This document shows positions 53,277-63,106 of a DNA stretch of 64,000 nucleotides, in pieces (within the stretch, counting starts at the first letter, position 1; every line of letters starts with the position of its first letter). A model generated the notes under the pieces. It was given only the letters and a program-made list of their open reading frames with translations. It was not told the origin of the DNA and did no database searches. Made by a program: the position numbers and the translations under genes. The stretch lies in contig NC_069662.1 of assembly GCF_027244095.1 (NCBI RefSeq), positions 144,292,294 to 144,356,293 of the forward strand. The letters are read 5' to 3'. Source of the DNA: Hemicordylus capensis (lineage: Eukaryota; Chordata; Lepidosauria; Squamata; Cordylidae).

Positions 53277-53960
53277 ATAGCAGATAACTCAAGAAAGTGA
53301 TCTCAATCACAAAGCACAGGGAACGCTTCACACATGCAGTTAATGAGGCATGCGGAATAAATTATAGAAACTCTTGCCCATTTGATACATAGAAGGAATA
53401 AACAGAAGCACTCTCTCACCCACATCACACTCAGGAAGCATGATAATACAACACACAAACAGTCTTTCACATGTCCACACAAAAGAAGAGAACAGGCCTA
53501 AGACCGATTTCAGATGTTATAACTTACACGAGCCATGGATAGATCAGCTGATATGGTAACTGAAGTGAATCATTACCACATGTTCTTCATTCTTAACAGC
53601 ATTATGTGATAGGTTTGGTTGTGGATGATATTCGAAGGTGTTGTGCACGTCCTCTGGAAGATATCCCATGATGCACCACTTCTTCTTTAGGAAAAAGTAC
53701 TCTCCCCTCTTACCAAATGGTGGTGTTGCTCAAAACTGCTCAGGCAGGAAAAGGATACCAAAGAAACAACTGTAGAGATGTAAATGCCCCACAAGATAGT
53801 CTCCACAAGATTAGCCATTCTGGCTGCTGAACAAACTGCTCAGGTGGGAGGATCTCCTGAGCAGCATTCCCCATGATCATAATGTTGAGAGAGAAGTTTA
53901 GCAGGCCAGATTATAACAGAATTCACAATGTGGGAAGCAGGAGATGTAGCATACTATTTG
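53277..53960. other. Intergenic stretch, nothing recognised
   Basis: No gene or familiar repeat recognised. Confidence 0.4.
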
Positions 53961-54265
53961 GAACATAGCAAGCTGCCATATACTGAGTCAGACCATAGGT
54001 CCACCTAGCTCAGTATTGTCTTCACAGACTGGCAGTGGCTTCTCCAAGGTTGCAGGCAGGAATCTCTCTCAGCCCTATCTCGGAGATGCCAGGGAGGGAA
54101 CTTGGAACCTAGATTCTCTTCCCAGAGTGGCTCCATCCCCTAAGGGGAATACCTTACAGTGCTCACATGCAACCATTCAAATGCCCATTCAAATGCAACC
54201 AGGGCAGACCCTGCTTAGCTAGGGGGACAAGTCATGCTTGCTACCACAAGACCAACTCTCCTCTC
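53961..54265 (-). repeat. 5S/tRNA chimeric SINE
   Basis: In reverse orientation: GAACATAGCAAGCTGCCATA, CTAGCTCAGTATTGTCTTC, CAAGGTTGCAGGCAGGAATC, CCCCTAAGGGGAATACC, GCAGACCCTGCTTAGCTAGG and ACAAGACCAACTCTCC. It contains a short internal duplication of a CATTCAAATGC unit (about 54173-54193). Confidence 0.85.
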
Positions 54266-54488
54266 CATGTCCTGAGCTCCATTGTCCTGAGCCTTTCTCC
54301 TCCCAGCAGCCCCTTGAGCCTCCTGAAAAGCTGTTCTTGTGGATCGAGGGACCCTTGGCAATGGTGTTGGATGTGGCACACGTGGCTGCAAAGGGAGGGA
54401 AGAATCTCCGGAAATCAGGCAGAGGCACCTTGGGAACAGGATGGCTTGGGCCAACCACTTCCTCGCAGCCTAACGTATCAAGGGGGAA

Positions 54489-54680
54489 ATTGTAGCTCAG
54501 TGGAAGAGCATCTGCTTTGGATGCAGAACCTCCCTGGTTCAATCTCTGGAAGCATTTCCAGTTAGGGCAGGGGAAGATTATTCTCATTCTGAAATATTGG
54601 TGAGCTGCTGCCAGTCAGTGTAGACAATGAGCTTGGTGGCCCAATGGTCTGACTCGGTATAAGGCAGCTTCCTGTATAAC
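54489..54680 (+). repeat. tRNA-only SINE sharing the 5S/tRNA SINE tail
   Basis: The head TTGTAGCTCAGTGGAAGAGC and GGTTCAATCTC gives good box A and near-consensus box B, with GCTTTGGATGCAGAACC as the arm between. Then follows the shared tail CTGCTGCCAGTCAGTGTAG and CGGTATAAGGCAGCTTCC. There is no 5S-like head. It is a SINE, not a tRNA gene: the stems are imperfect and it is followed by the SINE tail. Confidence 0.78.
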
Positions 54681-54884
54681 CGATCTCGATCTCACAGGGT
54701 TTTTGCAAAGAGAGTCCCATGTGTGTCAACTCCTTGGAGAAAGGCTGGGATATCAATGTGGCAAATATATGACAATATTAGAATGTGTTGCTTATTCAAC
54801 AATTTAACCTTACAAAATGGCGAGTCATTAGCTGGTTGGCAATTCTTTTGTTGGTTAATTACTGCCTGATGGCTGGCAAGATGT

Positions 54885-55188
54885 AAATTCCTGGGTATTT
54901 AAGAGAACATCTTCTTCTGGTGGCTACTCGGGGGGACGGGGACAGGCCTCCTCCACTGTTGCCCCTTTTGAAATAAGAGCCTTCCCATCTCTGGCAACTT
55001 TTAAAAAGGCACTGAAGATATACTTATTCACCCAGGCTTTTAATTAGATTTCTAGTTTTAATACTTTTATTGTTGGGTTTTGACTGATTGTAATGTTAGC
55101 GATTTGAATGTTTTAATGATTTTAATTGTAAACTGCCCAGAGACACAAGTATTGGGTGGTATAGAAATATATTAAATAAACAAATGTT
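54885..55188 (+). repeat. L2 LINE 3' end, internally deleted
   Basis: TGGGTATTTAAGAGAACATC jumps to GGTGGCTACTCGGGG, then AAATAAGAGCCTTCCC (E-I-R-A block of the L2 RT end), GCTTTTAATTAGATTTCTAG, TGTAAACTGCCCAGAG and a TAAATAAACAAAT tail. Confidence 0.75.
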
Positions 55189-55565
55189 CCTGAAACAGCT
55201 CTGTGAATAGCCACTATCACCCTCCAAGGAGGCCCTATGGAGAAACCAGGCGTCACTTTTCTACCACCTCAAAGCAAGAGGCTCAGGGGAAAGTGTAAGG
55301 TTATCTCATCCCCTTTCCTTTTCTTCCCTGAAGGCATGTGGGAACAGGTGGAAGAAATGGCAGGCCCTCTTCTAGCAGAGGCAGACTCTGGAAGTATTTT
55401 AATAGCCTAGAATAGGAATTATTGTGGCTGGGAATGATGGGAGTTGTAGTTCAACAACACCTGGAGAGCCAACGTTGCCTACCCTTGGCATAGAATAAAT
55501 ATGAGGTAGCAAGACAACAGAGATGACTTGGAATGCAGAGTTTGGGGCTCTCTAATATAACCAAG

Positions 55566-55860
55566 GAACATAGGAAGCTGCCATATACTGTCAGACCATT
55601 GGGCCATCTTGCTCAGTATTGTCTACCCAGACTGGCAGCGGCTTCTCCAAGACTGCAGGCAGGAATCTCTCTCAGCCCTATCTTGGAGAAGCCAGGGAGG
55701 GAACTTGGAACCTTCTGCTCTTCCCAGAGCGGCTCTGTCCCCTGAGGGGAGTATCTGACAGTACTCACAGTTCTAGTCTCCCATTCATAAGCAACCAGGG
55801 TGGACCCTGCTTAGCTAAGGGGACAAGTCATGCTTGCTACCACAAGACCAGCTCTCCTCT
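55566..55860 (-). repeat. 5S/tRNA chimeric SINE
   Basis: In reverse orientation: ACATAGGAAGCTGCCATATA, TTGCTCAGTATTGTCTACC, CCCCTGAGGGGAGTATC, CTCCCATTCATAAGCAACC, GACCCTGCTTAGCTAAGGG and ACAAGACCAGCTCTCCTCTC. Well preserved. Confidence 0.87.
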
Positions 55861-55929
55861 CCTAATAAACTGATGATTACTTTTATGAATAATCTGCTAT
55901 ATTTTAAGGAAATTTAAGATAACAGCTCC

Positions 55930-56310
55930 TCTGTTGTAAGCCCCACCACCAATTCAGATCATTCGGTGAGCTCCATCTGCAGTTGCCACTGGCTCCTATG
56001 GTGGCTACTCAGGGATGGGCCTTCTCTGTTGCCGCCCTGAGGCTTATTCCCAATCCCTGCAGAAATAAGAGCCTACCCAACTCTGAATAGCTTTTAAAGG
56101 GGATGTAAAAGGTAAAGTGTGTTGTCAAGTCAATTTTGACTGTTAAGACATCCTGGCTTTTAATTAGATTTATAGAATCTGCCATTGTTCCCCCCCCACC
56201 CCTAATGCTTAAATGTTTGTTTTAATTTGTGCTGTTTTATTGTAAATCCTCCAGAGACGTGAGTTTGGGACAGTTTATAAATATGCCAAATAAATATTTT
56301 CGACTCCATC
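55930..56310 (+). repeat. L2 LINE 3' end with a Bov-B SINE scrap
   Basis: CATTCGGTGAGCTCCATCTG, GGTGGCTACTCAGGGATGGG, GAAATAAGAGCCTACCC, then a short GGTAAAGTGTGTTGTCAAGT piece (56110-56135, tail of the Bov-B-type SINE), then TGGCTTTTAATTAGATTTAT and a TGTAAATCCTCCAGAGACG end. Confidence 0.65.
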
Positions 56311-56499
56311 CAATGCTCAACCTGCATATTTGTGTAAATAAACCAAATATCTCAAAGACACCATAAATCTACAGTGACTCTCCTTCCAAGGGAACTCAGA
56401 ATCCAGTTCTCAGTGCCTCTTGGTCTCTGGGTCATCTTGGACAGATCATATTACCCCTTATTGAAAGAACTCATATTACCCCATATTACCATCATATTA

Positions 56500-56985
56500 C
56501 CCCATATTGAAAGAACTACACTGGCTACTGATAAGTTTCCGGGCAAACTATAAGGTGCTGGTTATAACCTATAAAGCCCTAAACGGCTTGTGCCCTGGGT
56601 ATTTAAGAGGACATCTTCTTTGCCATGATCCCCACTGCCCATTAAGATCATCAGGAGAGGTTTGTCTACAGTTGCCACCAGCCTGTCTGGTGGCTACTCA
56701 GGGATGGGTCTTCTCCATTGCTGCCCTGAGGCTTTGGAATGTGCACCCTGTTGAAATAAGAGCCTCCGCATCTCTGACAACTTTTTAAAAGTCAATCAAG
56801 ACACATCTGTTCACCTAGGCTTTTAATTAGACTTACCGTTTTAATATTTTTTTAACCTTGCTTTAAGTTTTAAATTGTTTTAATGTTTAAATATTCTTTT
56901 AATTGTGTTTTTATTGTAAACCACCCAGAGATGGTTTGGACAGTATAGAAATTTGGTAAAATAAATAAAAATAAATAAATAACTA
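56500..56985 (+). repeat. L2 LINE 3' part with readable RT C-terminus
   Basis: The open frame at 56507-56788 contains LHWLLISFRANYKVLVITYK, ALNGLCPGYL, LRSSGEV and AALRLWNVHPVEIRASASL, the standard L2 RT C-terminal blocks (LHWLP...K-L-TYKALNG...APRLWN-LP-EIR). It is followed by the AT-rich 3' UTR and ATAAATAAATAAAT-type tail. Truncated at its 5' end. Confidence 0.82.
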
Positions 56986-57124
56986 GAGAGGCAATACAAA
57001 AATGTAACATAAATAAATAAGGTGAATATGGATGTTAATGTTTGTAATAAGATGGTGTTATGAGTGTGGTGATGTTCTTTTTATGGCTATGTGGAGATAT
57101 TTATGACAATGTTGGTAAAATGCA

Positions 57125-57381
57125 AGGTAAGTGTGCCGTCGAGTCAGTGTCTACTCCTGGCGACCACAGAGCCCTGTGGTTTACTTTGGAAGAATACAGG
57201 AGGGGTTTACCATCGCTTCCTCCCACGCAGTATGAGATGATGCCTTTCAGCATCTTCCTATATCGCTGCTGCCCAATAAAGGTATTTCCCATAGTCTGGG
57301 AAACATACCAGCGGGGATTCGAACCGTCAACCTCTGGCTTGAAAGTCAAGTCTTTCCCCTGCTGCACCATTAGGTGGCTTG
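57125..57381 (-). repeat. tRNA-headed SINE with Bov-B-like tail, near full length
   Basis: GGTAAGTGTGCCGTCGAGTC, CTCCTGGCGACCACAGAGCC, GAATACAGGAGGGGTTTACC, CAGCATCTTCCTATATCG, GTCTGGGAAACATACCAG, GGGATTCGAACCGTCAACC and CTGCTGCACCATTAGGTGGC. One of the best-preserved copies here. Confidence 0.85.
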
Positions 57382-58369
57382 GTAAAATGTAGCCTGACTA
57401 TATTTTGAATAAAATAAAGAATAAGAATAAATAAATAAGGTGAGCTGTAACTCCTGGAGCTTCCCAACGCTTGGGGAAGTAGGGCCACTGAGGCCCACTG
57501 GATATATATATATTTTTAAATGTCATAATATTGAAATGCATGCTTAGCCACTTTTATGTGCTGACAAGAACAATAATGTAATGTAGAAAGCAGAAGGAAA
57601 TGTAGAAAGGGCCCTGTGTGTTTTGTGCCATTTAAATGAGGGCAGAATTTGGCCCTCTGACTTCTAGGGCGGTACAAGAAGATTAACTCCTGGGGAACAA
57701 AGAGCTGTTGTCACAAAGAGGCTGTAGTAATGAAAGCCAGCCCAAGAGAATGGATGTGTCTGAGGTAAGCAGAATTCTCACATTATTGGATTTTTGAAAT
57801 AGTTTCCCTTGAGGCATCAGTGGATTCTATTTTTTTTTTTTTTTGTCCCTGCGTTGATCATATATTCTAAGCAGTGGGGCTCTTCTCATTTTGGCTATAG
57901 AATTTCATTAGTAATAGAGTAGGTTGAGTGAACCATTTTATAAGAGTGCCATAAAAAACAACAACAAAAGAGTCAGCAGATTAATGTTATCTCTCTTGGG
58001 GAGTCTGATGTCTCCAACAATCTGAATTCAGGCTCCTTCCAAATAAACAAATACTGCCCTTTCTTTTGTTTCACCCCTAGACTTTGTTTGCAACTCTCAT
58101 AATCCCTCCGGGAGAAGCTTGAAGTAAAACAAACAGCAAATGAAAGAAGAAAAGAGCCGAGGTGCGTGCACACACACAGGCACACAAACACACACAGCTT
58201 GCAATGTGATGAAGCAGAGCAGAAGTGGTATTTTCCAGCCAATTTTGCAAAAGGCCTCAGAGGCAATCCAGAGGAAAGCAAGACCTTGCCTCTCATTTTC
58301 AAGAGCAACTAATAACTCTGAGTGCCTAAAGCCTTATACACACACATTATGTTCAACACTAATCAGTAG
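57382..58369. other. Intergenic stretch, nothing recognised
   Basis: No gene or familiar repeat. A T13 run lies at about 57833 and a short CA run at about 58170. Confidence 0.4.
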
Positions 58370-59815
58370 GAAAGTGGCTGAAAAGAAAACTGCTAATAGA
58401 ATGCCCTTATACAAATTTATGGAGCTGCCACATTTGGAGTATTGTATACAGTTCTGGTCATCTTATCTCCAAAAGGACATTATAGAACTGGCAAAGGTGC
58501 CGAAGAGCGCAACCAAGATGATCAGGGGCCCAGAGCACATTCTTTACGAGACAAGGCTACACTACAACACCTGGGGTTTTTTAGTTTAGAAAAAAGATGA
58601 CTGAGGGGAGACATGATAGAGATCTATAGAATCATGCATGGTGTGGAGAAAGCTGATAGAGAGAAATTTCTCTCTCTCTCTCATAACACTAGAACCAGGG
58701 GTCATCCCATGAAACTGATTGCCAGGAAATTTAGGATTGACAAAAGGAAGCACTTTTTCATACAACACATAATTAACTTACGGAATTCTCTGCCACAGGA
58801 TGTGGTGACAGCCACCAGCTGTAAAATGGACTTAGACAAATCCATGGAGGACAGGTCTATCAAGGGCTACTAGTCTGAGGGCTCTGGGCCACCTCCAGCC
58901 TCAGAGGCAAGATGCCTCTGAATACCAGTTGCAGGGGGAGCAACAGCAGGAGGGCATGCCCTCACCTATTACCTGTGGGCTTCTCAGAGACATCTGGTGG
59001 GCCACTGTGTGAAACAGGATGCTGGGCTAGAAGGGCCCAGGGGTGCATCTAGGGTGAGGCAGGCAGGGCACATGCCCCAGGCGCCACTTGAAGGGGGGGG
59101 GCGCCATTTTTTAAAATTAAATTTTTTAAAAAATGGCCGCCAAAAACAAAATGGCCACCTCACATGCTCAAATGGCCTCTGTGAGGCCCTAGGCCATGCC
59201 AGGCCTCACAGAGGCCATCTGAGCATACGTGGTGGCTGTTTTGTTTTCAGCGGCCATTTATTTATATATATATATATTTAAAAAGCCACCGCACGTGCTC
59301 AAATGGTCCCTGCGAGGCTCCCAGAGGCGGGAGGGGGAACCTTTGCAGACCCCCCATGGCCTTTAGGAAGCCCCCCGAAGGGGCTACAAGTAAAACTTTT
59401 TTAAAAAAATTAATATATTACAAGTCACTGTACACATATTCAGACTGGCACTATGTACGGAGAATCAGGGCTTGTGAATACTGAGCTGAAGCTTATGAGC
59501 TAGGATTGTATTCATTTGCTCTTACTTTGCTTCTTGTGATAAGTGAGTTAAACGTACTGAAACATACTGAAATTTGTAGTTTTCCAGCATTTTTTGGTCT
59601 GGCTACATCCATTGCTAAATAGTTTTTGAAATATTAAAAGATTAACGAGCTTGACTTGCATTTTTGAGCTGATATTATGGTAAAGTTATCTGAAAGATAG
59701 GTGTCAGATGTTTGGACAGGGGGTGTAATTTCAGTGCTTGCCCTAGGCGCTATTTTCCCTAGATACGCCTCTACTTGGGCCTTATCCAGCAGGGTTTTCT
59801 TTTGTTCTTACTCAT
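58370..59815 (+). mobile_element. CR1 LINE 3' part split by a DNA element
   Basis: CR1 blocks MPLYKFMELPHLEYCIQFWS and ATKMIRGPEHI (about 58400-58545), then MIEIYRIMHGVEKADREKF, the NTRTRGHPMKLIA block and FFIQHIINLRNSLPQ, then the 3' UTR CATGCCCTCACCTATTACC and CATCTGGTGGGCCACTGTG to about 59036. It resumes at about 59774 with TTGGGCCTTATCCAGCAGGG and TTCTTTTGTTCTTA. Frame changes and stops show it is dead. Confidence 0.82.
59037..59773. mobile_element. Non-autonomous DNA element (~740 bp) inside CR1
   Basis: The left end CAGGGGTGCATCTAGGGTG and right end CCCTAGATACGCCTCTA are complementary with mismatches. The interior has an imperfect inverted pair: GGCCGCCAAAAACAAAATGG on one side and GGTGGCTGTTTTGTTTTCAG on the other. 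No transposase. Superfamily hAT suspected from the CAGGGG end; no clean target duplication seen. Confidence 0.6.
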
Positions 59816-60345
59816 ACAAGGAGTGTACAGCATACATAGGCAGATATACAGAGCAAGGATGCACTGGTGCAGTGAGAGAGCCGCCTAAAACAACTTCCCA
59901 ACTACCTGGGGAAGCAACAAATTTTTCATGCCCTCCCCTGTCCCAAGAAGCCCTCTGTGCCATCCAAAAATATGTCCCTGAGGGCTGAGCAGCCCTTGGG
60001 GACATATTTTCAGATGACACACAGGACTTCCTGGGGGAAGTGGAGGGCGTGAAAAATTTGCTGCATCTCCATTTAGTTGGGCAGTTCTTTTAGGCTGCTC
60101 TGTTGCTTCACTGGAGCATTCTTGCTCTGAATGTCAGTCATTGGTATTTTGTCTGATTTAAATTATGTCAAGTTAAAACCAAAACCCCAAACCCCTGACA
60201 TTTTGATGTTTCTTGTTAAAAATGTACCCCATGACATTTTCAGAGGCAGGACCCTGGTGTCAACCATCTACAGCGTAATGTTGTTTATTGATGAATAATC
60301 AAAAGCATGGCTGAAAAATGCAGATGCTCTGCAGTTCATATTGTT
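59816..60345. other. Intergenic stretch, nothing recognised
   Basis: A local inverted pair is visible: CTGAGGGCTGAGCAGCC and related blocks at 59930-60060, with ATGTCCCTGAGGGC facing CCTTGGGGACAT. This is possibly an old palindromic element. No coding signal. Confidence 0.4.
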
Positions 60346-60349
60346 AGAG

Positions 60350-60660
60350 AGCTTGGAGGAGAGATTTCTTTAACTACCCCAGCTGCAGCAGAAGTGCACA
60401 GGCAAGGAGAACACTGCTAATTAATATTGTCTGGAAATAGGGAGTTAAAATTCTAAATAAAGTAGTTTATTTAGGAAAGCCATCAGGGAGTTAGATAAGG
60501 CCTGCAGGCCTTGCTGCTAGCTACATACTGGAAGAGGGGGAAGGGAGAAGAAGGAAGTCTCTCTCTCTCTCTCTCCAGGTGAGAGAATGAAACCTGAGAC
60601 TATCAGTCTAACAAAGGGGAAGCAGAGTAGAAAAAGCGTAGTCAGAGAGGGGATTTCTTT
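60350..60660 (+). repeat. Unclassified repeat, copy 2 (partner at 30855)
   Basis: TTGGAGGAG, CTGCAGCAGAAGTGCACAGG and CTAATTAATATTGTCTGG match the copy at 30855. It continues with AAATAAAGTAGTTTATT and a (CT)n run at about 60559-60575. Nature unknown. Confidence 0.45.
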
Positions 60661-60676
60661 GCTCACTATCTAGCTA

Positions 60677-60717
60677 TCAATCAATCAATCAATCAATCAA
60701 TAATAATAATAATAATA
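60677..60717. repeat. (ATCA)n and (TAA)n simple repeats at the LINE 5' junction
   Basis: About six ATCA units pass into six or seven AAT/TAA units and then straight into the R4/Dong-like LINE. Another TAA run follows the LINE's 3' end at about 62265. Confidence 0.95.
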
Positions 60718-62278
60718 ATGGACGATCTGAAGTTGTATGGAAAGTCCCAGTCAGAAATCGAATCACTGCTAAGCACTGTCCGTATATTCAGTAGCGATAT
60801 AGCAATGGAGTTTGGACTAGACAAGTGTGCTGCATTAATAATGAACAGAGGGAAAATAAGAAAAACAGAAGGAATAGAACTGCCCAAGGGAAGCAAGATC
60901 AAGAACCTGGAAGAGAAAGAACATTACAAATACTTGGGCATTCTCCAGGTTGATAACATCGCACACACTGAAGTTAAAAGAAAAATTGGAAGTGAATACA
61001 TCAAGAGAGTTAGAAAAATCCTAAAGTCCAAACTCAATGGCGGGAACACCATACAAGCCATAAACACCTGGGCTATACCTGTTATCAGATACACTGCAGG
61101 GATAATAGATCGGACCCAGGCTGAGCTAGAGACGCTGGATCATAAGACCAGGAAAATCATGACCATCAATCATGCCCTGCACCCCCGCAGTGATGTAGAT
61201 AGGCTATACCTCCCTCGCTGCTCAGGTGGAAGAGGAATGCTGCAAGTCCATCAAACAGTAGAGGAGGAGAAAAGAGGCCTTGAAGAATATATCAAGGACA
61301 GTGAAGAAGATGCACTTCAAATGGTCAATAACGTGAAACTATTCAACACCAATGAAAGAAAGCAGGCCTACAAGAAAGAACAAGTCAAGAACTGAGCAGA
61401 AAAATGGAAAAATAAGCCCCTGCATGGTCAATATTTGCACAATATAAGTGGAAAACCAGACATCACCAAGACCTGGCAATGGCTTAAGAATGGCAACTTG
61501 AAGAAAGAAACAGAGGGTTTAATACTGGCTGCGCAAGAACAGGCACTAAGAACAAATGCAATAAGAGCAAAAGTCGAAAAGTCAACAACAAACAGCAAGT
61601 GCCGCCTTTGTAAAGAAGCAGATGAAACAGTGGACCACCTAATCAGCTGTTGTAAAAAGATCACACAGACTGACTACAAACAAAGGCATGACAAGGTAGC
61701 AGGGATGATACACTGGAACATCTGCAAAAAATACAAGCTACCTGTAGCCAAACATTGGTGGGACCATAAAATTGAAAAAGTTGAAGAAAATGAAGATGTA
61801 AAAATATTATGGGACTTCCGACTACAAACAGACAAACATCTGCCACACAATACACCAGATATAACTGTAGTCGAGAAGAAAGAAAAACAAGTGAAAATAA
61901 TCGACATAGCAATACCAGGGGATAGCAGAAGAGAAGAAAAAGAAATAGAAAAAAATCACCAAATACAAAGATCTACAAATTGAAATTGAAAGGCTGTGGC
62001 AGAAAAAGACCAAAATAATCCCAGTGGTCATTGGCGCCCTGGGTGCAGTTCCAAAAGACCTTGAAGAGCACCTCAACACCATAGGGGCCACAGAAATCAC
62101 CATCAGCCAATTACAAAAAGCAGCTTTACTGGGAACAGCCTATATTCTGCGACGATATCTATAACAATTGACAATAAAATTCTGGCATCCCAGGTCCTTG
62201 GGAAGGACTCGATGTCTGGATAAAACAAACCAGTCAATAACACCTGTCTGACTGTGTAAACAAGAAATAATAATAATA
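60718..62278 (+). mobile_element. R4/Dong-type LINE, 5'-truncated
   Basis: The frame begins in the RT catalytic motif (MDDLKLYGKSQ, the MDD of a YMDD). RT thumb blocks YKYLGI, AINTWAIPVIRYTAGII, LYLPRCSGGRGM and LQVHQTVEEE follow. Then comes a zinc-binding motif CRLCKEADETVDHLISCC (from 61600) and a restriction-like endonuclease with PDITVV (Asp at 61858) and KIIDIAIPGD. RT, then CCHC, then a PD-(D/E)XK-type nuclease at the C-terminus is the R4/Dong layout. A TGA at 61393-61395 interrupts the frame. A frame shift near 61955 moves the last part (ITKYKDLQIEIERLWQKK to YILRRYL, stop near 62164). About 110 bp of 3' UTR follows. Confidence 0.85.
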
Positions 62279-62694
62279 TATCTCTGCCTCTAGTGCCCCT
62301 AGTGGCCAATAGGTTTGCAGAGTCAATGCCATCAGGAGCTGCATCTCCAACACATATAATTGTAAGTGCTGTCTGCATAAGGCTGTCATGGCATGCTTGC
62401 AACAAGGTGGAGTGACTATTGGTTTTGGCTAACCGAGGTTTGGGTCATGGGGTTTTTACGAGAGATGTAATTTTCTACAGCAGGAAGGAAGAGGTGTGGA
62501 GTTAAGGGTACCAAAATGTAAAGGTCTGCACAGTTACATTTGTGCGTCCTCTTTGGGTTGTTGATTTATGCTGTAAACTGAATAGGTGCCCGTGCAGCAT
62601 TCATTGTTTATTCATTACATTTTTACACTGCCTAAATCAATGATCTCTAGACATGATCAAGGAAAATGAGATTCCACTTACAGATCAGTCCTGT
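62279..62694. other. Intergenic stretch, nothing recognised
   Basis: No repeat or gene recognised. Confidence 0.4.
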
Positions 62695-62935
62695 TTATTT
62701 TATTTATGTATTTATTTTTACATTTCTATCCCACGCTTCCTCTAAGGAGCACAGAGCAGTGTACATGGTAATGCTGATCCGTACAACAAGCCTGTAAGGT
62801 AGGTTAGGCTGAGAGAGAAGTGACCGGCTTATAGTCGCCCAGTGAGTAGTGAGTTTCATGGATGAACAGGGATTTGAACTCAGGAATTGAACTCAGGTCT
62901 TGCTGGTCCTAGTCCAACACACTATCCATACCATT
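62695..62935 (-). repeat. TGGTTAGAGTG-type SINE, reverse orientation
   Basis: ATTTCTATCCCACGCTTCC, AGGTTAGGCTGAGAGAGAAG, CAGGGATTTGAACTCAGG (box B complement) and GGTCCTAGTCCAACACACT match the reverse of the SINE at 43908. A duplicated CAGGAATTGAACTCAGGT unit lies at about 62881. Confidence 0.65.
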
Positions 62936-62982
62936 CCTGCTGGAGCACCTCGAATTAGCCATCATAGGGTGCAACTGGTGTC

Positions 62983-63106
62983 ATAGGAACATAGGAAGCT
63001 GCCATATACTGAGTCAGACCATTGGTCTATCTAGCTCAGTATTGTCTTCACAGACTAGCAGCAGCTTCTCCAAGGTTGCAGGCAGGAATCTCTCTCAGCC
63101 CTATCT
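62983..63106 (-). repeat. 5S/tRNA SINE 3' part, cut by a LINE
   Basis: In reverse orientation: ATAGGAACATAGGAAGCTGC, CTAGCTCAGTATTGTCTTC, CAAGGTTGCAGGCAGGAATC and CAGCCCTATCTTGAG. The sequence then switches abruptly to LINE sequence. The head may continue beyond the window. Confidence 0.8.

Noticed and set aside
54489-54560. A functional tRNA gene
   Set aside because: Box A and B are present, but stems are imperfect and it is followed by the standard SINE tail, so it is a SINE head.
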